DNA of 60,000 bases from Polytrichum commune (taxonomy: Eukaryota > Streptophyta > Polytrichopsida > Polytrichales > Polytrichaceae), in assembly GCA_950295325.1 (NCBI GenBank), contig OX485805.1, forward strand, positions 44,294,758 to 44,354,757, read 5' to 3'. Each line of letters starts with the position of its first letter. Position 1 is the first letter of the stretch. The translations under genes and the position numbers were made by a program. Below the pieces are notes generated by a model. The model had not been told where the DNA came from. It ran no database searches and saw only the letters and a program-made list of their open reading frames with translations. This document shows positions 48,874 through 60,000 of this stretch, one piece after another.

Positions 48874-50044
48874 GTTGAAGCTGTTGTATTGCATTAACAT
48901 CTGTGCCATTTCTGTGGCGAGGCATAATTGAGTCTACAAAGGTCCTGCATCTACAAACGCATGTAAATATGTCAAATCTGCATAGAGATCTATTTTTGGT
49001 TCAATTTTCGCAAAGACATCCTCTCTAGCATTTGGAATATCTAGTTCAAGTGATCTCCAGCCATCTGGCGTTCATCTCGTACAAATGTACTGTACAGGGC
49101 TCATAGTGTACAGGCTCATGCAGAACTGTGGAGGTCTATTCTACTTAAGTGTTCAGTTGTTTTACACTCGTAGCTTGATCAATAAAACATTGTGCAGAAG
49201 CAATTCCATGTTTATTAATATTGTATTCCAAGTCAAGTTCAATGCTTCTGGGATGCTTTTACTCTGTGGAAATGAATGGAAAATAAATGCTGTAACTAAC
49301 TTCACACCTTTCTTTCTTACTGTGGGCACCAGTGTATACACCCTAGCGAAAATACACCAGGTCATCCTACGAAGCCTCATGATAATGAATTTGTGTGCCA
49401 TCGAACCTGCTATCGCATTCCATGTCACCTCCATCGGCATCAATGTCTGGGCAATCTCTCAACTCAGTCACCACATGTGCACCACGAACACTTGCACATT
49501 GATGAAGTGCTGTATTGTAGCTGCATGTGCTTTGGAGGAGAGATCAACAGGTAAGAATGTCACTGAGTAAGTGAATTTGACCACTAATTGGGATATAAAT
49601 TAGATGTTATTTCATAATAGCTAGAGAGTAGTGCACACAGATGACTTATTTTGCAATCATCACCAGAATTACTACAAAGTCTTTCAGGAAGCGAATCAAA
49701 TTACGTCCTTGATTCTAACTACACTTTATGTACTATAAATTATAAAACCTTGCAGGTAAACCAAATTAGATAATATATATATAGCACTCTCACATATGGA
49801 GCTTTTCACCCATCTCACTATTACCTGCATGTACAGCTCCAAGCTAAGAGTACCAATGTATGTAAGACGTCATGGGGTGAATGACATACGGCTGGGTGGC
49901 CAGACTTCTGGAGTGAATGAGGAATAGAAATTAGCTCTGCACAGGGAGTTTTGAGAAGCTCTAGTCAGAAGGAGTTACTGAAAGATGAATCTCAGAAGCA
50001 GAAACCACATTTAAGTTGACAATGATACAAGATCCTGATCACAA
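48874..50044. other. 3' flank of the 220-residue frame, no firm gene
   Basis: AATAAA occurs at about 49180. Overlapping open frames exist on both strands at 49085-49570, but neither shows a domain or codon pattern that favours it. No repeat was recognised here. Confidence 0.35.
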
Positions 50045-50310
50045 TGAGTTTAAATTCATGTAAAGATACCATGGCACAATTAATGCTAAACCTTGAACCC
50101 CAACTGACAGATTTCGGAGCCGTTAGCGCCACGTACTCTGGAGTCCAACTGGGCTCACCTACTGAACAGCATGAGACCACGACTCTAGATCACAACAGAA
50201 TGAAAAATGAGCTTGCCACTCTTACACGAATAATACGATGGAACAACGTCATCTACACTTCCAAATAAAAGCTCATGAAGTTGGAGCGGATACAAGAATT
50301 GAGACCATTT
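50045..50310 (+). repeat. Dispersed repeat family S, copy 1
   Basis: It shares GATACCATGG or ATACCATGG, CCAACTGACA, TGTACTCTAGAGTCC or a close variant, GATCA.AACA and ATGAGCTT, in the same order, with 53560-53790. Class unknown. Confidence 0.6.
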
Positions 50311-50577
50311 AGATCCACATTGTTTTCCCATGCATGATTTGAAGCTCCTCAGAATAGTACAGTGGACCTTAATCTATGCTGCACAAGTATGCATTTTTAT
50401 GACAATCAAACTTGTAGGATATATACACGTTTGTGGAGTAATTTAGTGTACATTTTTGTCTTCAGACTCAAGTTCAATTAATGTTTTTACTCGCATGAGT
50501 GTAAGTGTGCCCATGGGTGTGACTCTGATACCCCTCTCATGATAGGTTATCCACTAATTCAACGGGCATTCATTCAA

Positions 50578-50774
50578 CCGGAGTTTTGGTCGGGAGTTGG
50601 TTGTTTTGCATGCAAAAAGTTTCCACGTTCGGTAAGTTGTCGGTGCATGTTTGGAGTCAGTGTGGACGTTGTCCTTTATTCAAACCTCCACACTGACTCC
50701 GAGCAGACACAGATAACTTCCCGAACATGGAAAGTATTGTATGCAAGACAATCAACTCTCGACCAAAATTCCGG
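50578..50774 (+). ncRNA. Long near-perfect hairpin, candidate small-RNA precursor
   Basis: The left arm 50578-50670 and right arm 50681-50774 are reverse complements over about 93 positions, with 17 differences and a loop of about 10 bases. Paired segments include TTTTGGTCG, TTGCAT, GTTCGG and GGAGTCAGTGTGGA. If the plus strand is transcribed, 8 of the 17 differences are G-U wobbles; for the minus strand only about 2 are. This fits a transcribed foldback such as a young MIRNA or siRNA-producing inverted repeat. No known miRNA family sequence was recognised. A foldback transposon is the alternative. The open frame crossing it is a by-product. Confidence 0.55.
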
Positions 50775-51459
50775 AGGATATATAATTCTAATGTATTTAT
50801 ACTACAAACTTCAGACCTCTCTGTCTTACGTGCACATCATTCAGAATTCCCAGTAGCGCGAATGGACCAGATCATTTCATGTCCTGATTCCAACAAGGAC
50901 AATTAACACGTGCACGCTGATAGTTTTGTTGTATTGTATTTCCAGCTGCATCTGCTTGGAAATGACATCACCAAGTAAGATCACTAAGGAGACGAGTCAA
51001 CCACTGCAACCCTCGTAAGTAGATGTTGGGAATGGTATGTGGTCGATTAGGTAGCTGTTTCTTTACCTGATGGTTGCAGATGGCCAGCTAGCTGGAAATT
51101 ATGATCAGTGAAAGGCTCCCCGGATTATGTAGATATTGCTACAGGTGCCATTTGACGCTCTGATTGCTGATGTTGTGGAGATGCAGCAGATGCGGTGCAG
51201 CTTCTGTACAATCAATCAATCAATCTGCGATGAACCAAGGACGAACTAGCTGTGTCAATGAGGTGTAGCTGGAGTAGAGTACTGGAGGAATGCTGTGATA
51301 ATCACCAGAAGTGCGACTATTGCTTAAAATCCGATGCAGAAAAAAGGGACGAACTGTGGTCCAGAGGGACCCAATCCCTCTGTAAGGTAACCTGTCCTAT
51401 ATCTGAGGGGTGCCCTTTCATCGAGCTCTAGTAAACACATTCAAAAAATGGGGTTCTTG
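50775..51459. other. No gene seen
   Basis: Unassigned sequence between the hairpin and the 159-bp array. It contains short runs such as AATCAATCAATCAATC near 51210 but no coding signal. Confidence 0.35.
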
Positions 51460-51930
51460 GGTTTGCTGAAGTTCCCAATGCAATGTAGTAATGAGGGAGG
51501 GGAATTGGTGAAGATAGGTGGAGCTCGTCTCCATGAAAGAAAATATGAGTCACTTGCATGAGAGGATAAAGAATACAATTCATCTAATTATTGAGAAGGT
51601 AAACATGGTTTCAATCTAGGGTTTGCTGAAGTTCCCAATGCAATGTACTAATGAGGGAGGGGAGGTGTGGAGATAGGTGGAGCTCATCTCCATGAAAGAA
51701 AGTATGAATCACTTACATGAAAGAATAAAGAATACAATTCATCTAATTATTGAGAAGGTAAACATGGTTTCAATCTAGGGTTTGCTGAAGTTCCCAATGC
51801 AATGTACTAATGAGGGAGGGGAGGTGTGGAGATAGGTGGAGCTCATCTCCATGAAAGAAATTATGAATCACTTACACGAGAGAATAAAGAATACAATTCA
51901 TCTAATTATTGAGAAGGTAAACATGGTTTC
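51460..51930. repeat. Three-copy tandem repeat, 159-bp unit
   Basis: GGGTTTGCTGAAGTTCCCAA starts units at 51460, 51619 and 51778. Each unit continues with GAGGGAGGGGA, GATAGGTGGAGCT, CTCCATGAAAGAAA, AATACAATTCATCTAATTAT and GAAGGTAAACATGGTTTCAA. Copies 2 and 3 are nearly identical and copy 1 differs at more sites, so the last duplication is recent. Confidence 0.95.
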
Positions 51931-53559
51931 AAAGATAAAATAATATCTTGTTGTTCCTTTGCTATGATTGGTTGGCTAGGGTGTTGGATATAGGACACTT
52001 GGTGAGGGGCATTTAGAGCCAAGTTAGTGTGTAATTAGCTCATTAGGTGTTGGTAGTTCAAGGTGCAAATTAAGTGTACACACCTACTTTACACCTAAAA
52101 GTAGGGCAAGTTACCTTACTCACTAGGTACCAATGTTTTCTTTTTGGCTTCAAGACGCCAAATTGCACTCTGAATAGTAGAGAGAGTTTGTCACTTTAAA
52201 ACAAAAACATGAAAGGCAAGTGTAAAAGCCAATGAAGCAATGTGGTTTGGTGGGTTGGTGCCAACTCAACATCAACTATACCATACACAACCTATCTTGT
52301 CACCAACAAAACAATCATTATAGCTCCTACATTGTCACTTAACTTCAATTTTAAGGTCAAGATTGCAGCTTATTGCTAGCTTTAAATTTGGATAAAACAA
52401 ACAAGATGTCGAATGGCATTGTTCGTTATGCATTGTGCATTGAACATGCAGATACTCAAGGAACCAAATGAAAAACCCCATTAAGTACCTCCCTACTTCT
52501 CGCTTTCTACCTACTCTTTTGGCATCATAAAAACCCAAACAAGTGAAGTCAACCATTCAAGGATTGAGAGCCAATGATTTTTGTAAATATAGCAATTTTG
52601 TTAGGAAAACCGTTCACTAGTTGGGAGGTTGGGTATGAGTTCAATGAAGAACCATAAGTAGCATGATAAACCCGAATTCAATTTGCAAAACATTACTATG
52701 AAGTAAACCTTGAGCAAACCCCTCCCTCCCCCACCCATAATAAGAATAAAAGTTTACTTCTAACTATGTCCTTAATGACAACTACAAAAATGTCCATATG
52801 ACTACATCACACATATGAATCATGAAAACCTTAGTGAACAAACAAAATCAGAGTGAATATAGTGCTTTCTCAAGTCACCATGATATTACAAGCGAAGAGG
52901 ACAACCAATGTTTAGAAGGCTTTTTGGGGTCAATGATTGGATGGCTAGGTGGACCAACTAGCTAAAGAATTTAGCATACACATGTATTTAAATAGTTCTC
53001 CAAAGGGAACTTTGATGAGAAACTCGACTCACAAGACTTACAGATCAAAGTTGTTCTCAGAAATAAAAGCAACCAAAATTGAGTTGAGAATAGAGTAATC
53101 TATGATAATGTAAAGGAGATGAAACCATGAGTTTGGTATCAAACCCTGAGTTTATGAGAATCAACACAAGTCACCCAAGTTTTCTTGTTGCTTAAATTAC
53201 CATTCACAAAGAGTGGTGTTGGACTATTAAAATCCAGCTTTCTAGCTTGTTTTTTTAGGATGGGTGAACCAAGCTAGTCTTGCATGGGCCTATTTGGGAT
53301 TTAAGACAACAAGTCCCATGTGCATACCCTATTTTAGACCTTATACTTCTTTCAAAGTTTTTGAGGTGGAAAGAGGAGCTCTCAAAAATTTCACACAACT
53401 TTCATATTAGGCTCCAATACATGATAAGCTATTGAGCTCTTGATAGAAAGTTTTCTCAAACATGTATCAAACCCACGGTTTTGTCTCTCTTTGAGGGACT
53501 TTAAGCTAACTCTAATAATAAAAAATATATACCCTTAGAATGAGATATCATCATGTAAG
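51931..53559. other. Repeat-derived sequence, no gene supported
   Basis: 53400-53515 matches 8945-9060 in the same orientation. A minus-strand stretch near 53220 reads PLFVNGNLSNKKTWVTCVDS without a clear domain. The block is probably old retroelement DNA of the type near 8-9 kb. Confidence 0.4.
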
Positions 53560-53790
53560 ATTGAATACAAATACCATGGTACAATGCTGGATCTTGGACG
53601 CCAACTGACAAATTTTGGAGTTGCGGGTGCCATGTACTCTAGAGTCCCACTTGGACTTGACTTGACCGCAACTAAAGATCAGAACATAAGAAATGAGCTT
53701 AGCAATTTCTACGTGAATAGGATGATATAAATTACTTATATTTCCTAAACCAAAAGTTCAACTTCTTGAATTGGACACAAGATTAATTGA
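53560..53790 (+). repeat. Dispersed repeat family S, copy 2
   Basis: Matches 50045-50310 in order and orientation, including CCAACTGACAAATTTTGGAG against CCAACTGACAGATTTCGGAG. Both copies have a short open part but no shared long frame. Confidence 0.6.
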
Positions 53791-54359
53791 GGCTCATAGT
53801 TTGGGGCACTTTGGATGGGTCCAAGGGGGATGGTCCAACAAAATGGAGGACTAATATTGACCGAGAGGTGTATATTGGACCGAATTCCTTTAGATGAAGG
53901 TCCAAAACCAAGAAGAAACACAGTGAAGCATCTCCTACATGACACCATTTTGGAGGGAGACAATAATGATCCGAACCAAGAAATAAAGCTCAAAGGAGAG
54001 CTCATGTTTTGGAGAACCATTTTAAAAGGTAGGGTCAAGTTCAAGGGTTCAATTTATCTTAAATTACTTCAAATTGCTCCATATGTTCTTGCACCATGGA
54101 TCCCCCTCCCCCATCTAAAGCACCTCTTAAGACCATTTGGAACTACATTGTTGTAATTTACCCATATAAATAATTTTTGGTGACCAATACAATGGACGCA
54201 TACTAAGGACGTCATACACTTAATATCTGCAGATTTCCTATAGGATCAAAATTTGAGGCATGTTCACACAAGAATCACAAGGGGCAATTCATCTGTAATG
54301 CTTGGAATGAATGATCAGAAGCAAATATAAAAAAAATTCACAAATATACACAAATATCT
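53791..54359. other. No gene supported
   Basis: Overlapping open frames of about 100 codons exist on both strands at 53745-54156, without recognisable motifs. A TATA-like CATATAAATAATT lies near 54164. Confidence 0.3.
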
Positions 54360-54770
54360 AAGGTATGTGGGCTTAATGTGGTCGCTCTAGCCTCTTCTTG
54401 ATTGGACACCAATATTTGAGTGGTATTCGGCAAGGCTTGTAGTTAAGAATGGACACCCAAAAAAACATATCTTACGATGAGATTGGAATTTGGACTATGC
54501 GGTCAAATCAATTTTTAAATTATTTTTTAAATTAGATGTTACAGATTAACACAATGGGGAGGCCTACTTGATTACTTGAAGAAAAAGAGAATCTTCACTT
54601 GACCTTTTAGAACTTTTGCATCTCAACATTGATTTTGAAACCAAGTGAGAGAATTTGTGGGGATCACACATGGTGACCCAATGAGATACTTTGATCCCAT
54701 GGTCAAAAATGTCTATATCTGAGGTTACTTATGTTGACAACAAGGCCGCATACCTTATTGTATATTATTT
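54360..54770 (+). repeat. Dispersed repeat family R1, copy 2
   Basis: Aligns with 1640-2015: GTGGGCTTAATGTGGTCGCT, GCTTGTAGTTAAG, AGAGAATCTTCACTTGACC, TTTTGCATCTCAAC and GGCCGCATACCTTA occur in the same order. Confidence 0.55.
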
Positions 54771-54789
54771 AGTGTCATCTAACTTGTTG

Positions 54790-55328
54790 CACCATTTATG
54801 GTATTTAGTGTCACGTACACTATTTGCAAAGGGCCTAAACTAGATGCCTAGAGGTATCAAAGTGTCACATCTGCTAATTGATAGTATGTTACTCTTTGTC
54901 AACTTAAGTAAATTTTTAAAATAAGAAATAATTTACATTATGATATTTAGTGTAGCACATTGGGAAACTTGAGATGATAGTTTTGCGTTTTAGTAAGCAA
55001 GGGGAAAGTATTTTTTAGCATACTAATGGCAAGTGTCATGTGTTTACATTCTAGTATATCAAAGGAAGATATTATTGAGCATACTAATGCCAAGTGTCAT
55101 TTGTGTACACTCTAGTTGACATGTACAACATTATGTAACATAGGCATACACCTAGTAACATTATTCAACTTACTCTTGCTAAGATATTAGTTAGCGCACT
55201 TGAATGCCAAATGTCACGAGGTGACACTAATTGTGAAGTTGTTAGTTCTCAGTGTAACCTAGCAAATACCTCATAATAGGGTAAGTGACACTAATACGCA
55301 TGTGACACTAAATACCATAAATGTTGTA
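54790..55328. mobile_element. Inverted-repeat element family M, copy B (complete)
   Basis: The left terminus CATTTATGGTATTTAGTGTC is repeated in inverted orientation at the right end (GACACTAAATACCATAAATG). The element is about 540 bp. Copies A (30975-31697) and C (47325-47467) are parts of the same family. No reading frame remains, so it is non-autonomous. The target duplication is not clear enough to name a superfamily. Confidence 0.8.
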
Positions 55329-55894
55329 GCTTGAGTACAATCTCTGCTCATTAACGACTTTCTTTCTAAAGGATATGAAATCACAATCCTTGTAGTAAGT
55401 CAAATGCTTCATGGTACATTGTACAATGAAACTTGTTAGATAGAACACCTCCTCTAAATGAACACCTCCTTACTTTGAACGGTTTGTGAACATACACTCG
55501 ACTTTGCCATACAAATGCACCTACTCTGAATAGACACCCCAACCTTGAACATTGAATGTTTTTTTTTTAACACTCCTAACAAAGTTTTCTTCGGAACTAC
55601 AAACACTTGAGATTCGCCTTGTGTGTGTGTGCGCGCGCTCTTTGATTGAACAATAATTGGACAAAAGAAATACGCTGAGAAGACCTTGGGACAAAAGGTC
55701 GACTCATTGCAAGACTTGTCCAATAGCATGGCTATGAGAGATATGGAGTAATCAAAGACTATGACACTTCATGAGTTCTTCCATAAGAAGCAATAAAAAA
55801 TGACTTTTTGAGTGTCCCTCTTAGATTGAACATCTTCCTACATTGAATAAAATGGCCGATACCTAGGGGTGTTCAATGTAAGCAGGTTTTACTG

Positions 55895-56604
55895 TACAGT
55901 CTAACCTTGATAATGTCACACCATCCGTTTCACCAAAAAGAGTGATATAAACAAGGTGTGACATATTTGATAATGTCACATTTTGAAGATTTGTGCATAA
56001 TGTGACATTATCAAAAAAAAAGGTAGAAAATCAAAATAAAATTACAATGTAAAAAAGAAAATAACAAATACGAGACTTCAATGTTTTTGAATGTAAAATC
56101 TAATTCAAAATTGTGAATAACAACAAGAGCACATCATAATGTGTCATTGAGATCAGGTAAAGACCTCTCACTAGAGACAAAGAAGCTTCTAATGTCACAT
56201 TGTTTTGTTGATGTTAAATGTGCAACACCAATTCTAATGAGTTTGTCATGGATTTTTTCCATTCCTAACAACTCCAGAGTGTTAAAAATCTGAGAACCTT
56301 GGCTAGTAGCCATAAAATTCAAAACATCTTTAGCATAACCAAGAATAGCATTGCATTTATCACAGGGGTGGCGCATGACCCTTTCGGCTACTACAATCCG
56401 TCCATCCAATCATCACATACAATCCATCCATACTTGGTATTATCACATTTACACTACGGATTTTGGAAAAAAATAATGACATTACCAAGGGTGATAGGGA
56501 TAATAACGAGAGAGTTTTACACTATGAAAATCGGTTTCAAACTTTTAGGTGACAATATCAAGGTGTTCTATTAATAAGGGTGACATTATCAAGGTTAGAC
56601 TGTA
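55895..56604 (-). mobile_element. Pogo-like (Tc1/mariner group) transposon derivative
   Basis: Perfect inverted ends CAGTCTAACCTTGATAATGT begin at 55897 and end at 56602, flanked by TA on each side. The CAGT...ACCTTGATAA end and TA target site are typical of pogo/Tigger-type elements, from memory. More copies of ATAATGTCACA and its complement lie near the left end. On the minus strand, 56409-56134 encodes 91 residues that include LGYAKDVLNFMATSQG, LELLGMEKIHDKLIRI and QCDIRSFF. This arrangement resembles the C-terminal tail of pogo-type transposases, which often end in a (T)TITDFF-like motif. The DNA-binding and catalytic parts are gone, so it is an internal-deletion derivative. Confidence 0.75.
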
Positions 56605-57958
56605 AATCATACGAATCCAAATATAGGACCCTAGAGCTGCTGTTTGGTCAATAAAGAGAAAACATGTCTTTTTGTCTGAAGGATTATGCCAACAATGAGT
56701 CACTTCTAGACTAGCACCTTTAACATCCCACACGTGTGGACATTACACAACAAAGTTGTGAGCCCAGAATTTAAGGCTCATCCAGACTCAGAAGGAAGAT
56801 TGAAACAATCCAGACAAGTGAAGCTGTTCTTCTTTCCCTGATATATATTATTGATATGTATGATCTATGCCTCCGGTTTTCTCATTTTCTGACCACATGA
56901 TGCATTTCTTGGGAATTGATTGTATTTCCCATTGGACAGATTACAGACCTGAAGGCCCCATGAATCTCATTTTATTTGATGATCATAGGTTACAAGAAAG
57001 CTGTACACTTTGAATTAAGCTGCCAAAACTTAAGCTTTGACAACTGTTAGATTCTAAAGTTTAAGCTTCACTTTGGTAGGAGGAGGCTTCGACATCATGT
57101 GTAAACCAACTGGATAAGAGACAAGAGAAAGCCTTTGCCATATACCCTGATCCCTATATATGTATAACTTCATTACGCCTCTATGTACTCTTGCACAACA
57201 TCAACAAACAGTACTTATACGTATACTATCTTCTAAGCAATCAATGACTCTGGAGCTATATTTTTGACAACACTGTTGATATTGTAACATTATTTTAAAA
57301 ACTTGGCCCCCAATTTCTACAAGAGATTCAATGGTTTATCAATATTACTCTAAAAAAAATTACTGTCCTCAGAAAACTGAGAATTTCCCTCTGAACCCCT
57401 ATTTGGTTTTCTTCGGTCATCATTTTGGATACACTTATTACACAGTCATAAAATGGTCTCAAATTTCTGGTTTTTGTTCTGACTCTTCTCTTCATCAACC
57501 CTGTAAGTTCTTCATGTAGATTACATAAGAATGCTTCAATTCCCTAAACTTCCAACATCGATATAGTATTCGTACCTTATATTGCACCATACACACTAGC
57601 GGAAATTGGGACCAATTATGCAGCACAATACTTGTGATATCTACTCTCATTGTAGATTGGATACATCCATGCCTAGTGGGACTTCTGATAAAATTAGATT
57701 TCAGTCCCGAACATGGTCACTGCTCCCAGTAAGAAAGGCGTCAACTACCAACGTCACTCCCCTGCATCCACTTCTCTTAAGACTTCAAACACACAATTAT
57801 TAGCACATGATTAGCACATCCCATCCAAGGCCGTAGCCATTTGATTCCCCAAAGCTTTTCAGAGCTCATATGAATATCTTAATGGATTATCAGAGTGGAT
57901 ATTTTCTTTCTTCATCATATAGGACTCTCCAATTATGTTGACTATTGAACTTAGGATA
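56605..57958. other. No gene seen
   Basis: AT-rich sequence without supported coding regions or recognised repeats. Confidence 0.35.
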
Positions 57959-58198
57959 GATCATTATATTCGTTAATTGGAGACTTTTTCATGATTTGGA
58001 GACTAATCAAGGACTTCAAATCCGATATCGTGTTTAGTGCATGTTTTGATTATGATATAGATACTTATTATATTTAGAAATATATATACTCCTCATGCAT
58101 AAATATGTAGAAAGTTCATTCACAATATTGCATCCCATACTATGTATAAAGTCTATTTTGGGACTTTCCAAAGTCTCCAATTAGCGAATATAGTGATA
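57959..58198. mobile_element. 240-bp inverted-repeat element (MITE)
   Basis: The left end reads ATCATTATATTCGTTAATTG and continues GAGACTTT; the right end reverse-complemented reads ATCACTATATTCGCTAATTG and GAGACTTT, with only two mismatches in about 28 bases. TATA sits at both ends within the match, so a TA target site is possible. No coding content. Confidence 0.75.
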
Positions 58199-58369
58199 TA
58201 GGTAACAAATTTACAGGACGTAGTTCAATTTCTTTTATATACAAGTGTTATTTGTGTCCATTCTTGGATCCACATCTTAACACGTATCACTCAATATATA
58301 GTATACAAGAGTTTGATTAAGATAAGTAACCAAATGTTTAAGATAAGTAAAGTTTGCTTCCATTAAGGT

Positions 58370-58605
58370 GCGAGCCTTATATGGTCACTCTTCTCAAGCA
58401 TACACCTATATTGTAGTGCTTTATGTTATACGTGGTGTATGATTGTAGGTTTGTATTAAAAAATAGACACCCAATGAACATGTGTTATAATGAGTTTGGA
58501 TTATGCATTTAGAATGTACACACCATTTTGGGTTTAATAGTTAAAATACTTGGAAAGGTTCACTTGTAAATTCCTTTGTTTCATTTGAAGCCTTGACCAT
58601 TTGGC
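58370..58605 (+). repeat. Dispersed repeat family R1, copy 3
   Basis: GAGCCTTATATGGTCACTCT, ACACCTATATT, TAGGTTTGTA, GACACCCAAT and the TTCACTTG block follow the order of the copies at 1640 and 54360, more decayed. Confidence 0.45.
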
Positions 58606-60000
58606 ATGTAACTTTATTGTTCTCTACAACCTCCAAGTTCCTAAAAATGGAAAATAGTCCACACGCATCCTAATGGTACTTGTAATACTTGATTTCTTCA
58701 TTATAAACACCATGTTGGAAATTTGGAATAAAATATGGTCATACTTGCACATGTGTTTTTGTCCAGATGAAATCACTCTCAAGAACACTACTTATTATAA
58801 TTTGAAGTTAGGCGCAAATAATGACGTCCAACCCATATAATATTTTGTCAAATAGACACCGCCCGTAAGAAAACCACATGAAATTGAAGTTATATGCAAA
58901 TAGTGAGAGCCAAGCAACCTAGCTTTGACCTTGAGTCTTGTGTTTATTGAATTAGCCAAGGAAAACTCACGATAAGAAACGATGGCGCCATAGAGTGCTG
59001 ACCTTCGCCAACAACACCATGCATTTAGGTGTTCCCAACTTGTGAACCGCAGTTCCCTCCAACGACAATTGGGTGGGAACCAATTGGGTGTTCCCACCCA
59101 ATTGCGCAAGTCTCCCATGTTCCCCAAGTTCTTTGTTACTTCATGATCAGGTTGGTAAGGTTGCACATGAAAAACCTTGGAATGAAAACATGTGATGTCA
59201 AGTTGTGCTAATAATGTTGATTTGCGCAAAAACTATGTGTGGACTTATTTTGGGGTAGAAGAAACCAATGTCCAGTTTCGATACTCACACAACATGTGTT
59301 CCACATATATTTTTGTCAAATATAACCATCCACCTAAATTGTAAAAACATTCTTCTTTCAAGCTTATGGACAGAGAGAAACAATGTCCAGTTGTTGATAA
59401 ATCTCATATTTTGAATAACAAGAACGTTGTAATATAGACCCTGATGGTATCAAAATATTGATTCTTTTGAAATTTGTATTATTGAATGGTACCAAGAAAA
59501 AGCAGTTGGTTGAAAATAGAGACTTGGTTGGATTCAAATATTTTGTTACTTGCGTGATGACATTGTATTCCCTCAAGAATTGTTGTCAAATGAAAACCAC
59601 TTTCTTAATGCATCTTGGCATTGCTCTCCCCAGCCTTGAAGTTGCTACCAATGGGTATCTTTTTCCTGCAAAACATTGTGAGTGTATTATGTGCTCAGAA
59701 AAGCCAACATCTCATTGTTGCCAAGCTCAATGATCTTGATGATACCAAAATTTATAAAACATAGACCCTACAGACATAACACTTAGTGCTCGTTCAATGG
59801 GCCCTTGAATATAATTGTCGGATGCTTGGAAAAGATGTGTAGGGAGACTAAGATTTCAACTAAGCTCCCAACATCTTACTGTTATATTTCAAGGGCCCAC
59901 ACTACTAATAATGTTATGGATACTTAAAATATATTTATATATTAAAAGATTAACATACTTGGATGATACAAAGTAAAAGACAAATCTCAATTGTATTGAC
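58606..60000. other. No gene seen
   Basis: Scattered open frames on both strands show no domain or splice pattern. Nothing could be supported up to the right edge. Confidence 0.35.

Noticed and set aside
49085-49570. 161-codon plus-strand frame and a 93-codon minus-strand frame across the same bases
   Set aside because: Neither shows a domain, splice context or composition different from the flanks, and each could be a chance opening.
50539-50856. 105-codon frame over the hairpin
   Set aside because: The inverted repeat explains the openness on both strands; the frame has no domain.

Overview
The window looks like nuclear DNA of a land plant. It is AT-rich, with long stretches of decayed mobile DNA between a few genes, and the genes have canonical GT-AG introns. 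The largest gene encodes a conserved plant protein, and its best remembered relative is an Arabidopsis protein. The heavy load of small inverted-repeat elements and old Ty3/Gypsy debris suggests a large genome; a fern or other non-seed plant is a guess from sequence style, not a proof. I see no bacterial operons, CRISPR arrays, rRNA or convincing tRNA genes.

Layout. (1) 224-3636, minus: 5' part of a J-domain (DnaJ) co-chaperone gene that runs off the left edge; one intron carries a tandem duplication. (2) 4.4-11.3 kb: an inverted-repeat element with a perfect 19+ bp terminus, a broken Myb/SANT-like gene, a decayed Ty3/Gypsy polymerase, and a small intact RING-finger reading frame. (3) 11.3-15.25 kb: two tandem arrays. 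One has units of about 200 bp and is interrupted by an insertion. The other has six units of about 300 bp and lies directly upstream of the main gene. (4) 16287-27449, plus: a 17-exon gene for a 1276-residue conserved protein. All exons were placed by splice sites and reading phase, and the joined length is an exact multiple of three. (5) 27.5-47 kb: almost wholly repeats, with a palindromic minisatellite, several terminal-inverted-repeat elements (one with a nested insertion and a 9-bp target duplication), a pair of inverted repeat copies, and one coding-like but broken minus-strand cluster. (6) 48211-48873, plus: a GC-richer open frame for a basic, unrecognised 220-residue protein. (7) 50-60 kb: a long near-perfect RNA-type hairpin, a three-copy 159-bp tandem repeat, a pogo-like transposon derivative that keeps a transposase tail, and further small inverted-repeat elements.

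The two securely supported genes have housekeeping-type features and no evident functional link to each other. I found no clear new multi-gene system. The most interesting leads are the hairpin at 50578-50774, the six-copy array in front of the 1276-residue gene, the free-standing RING frame, and the nested and pogo-like elements.
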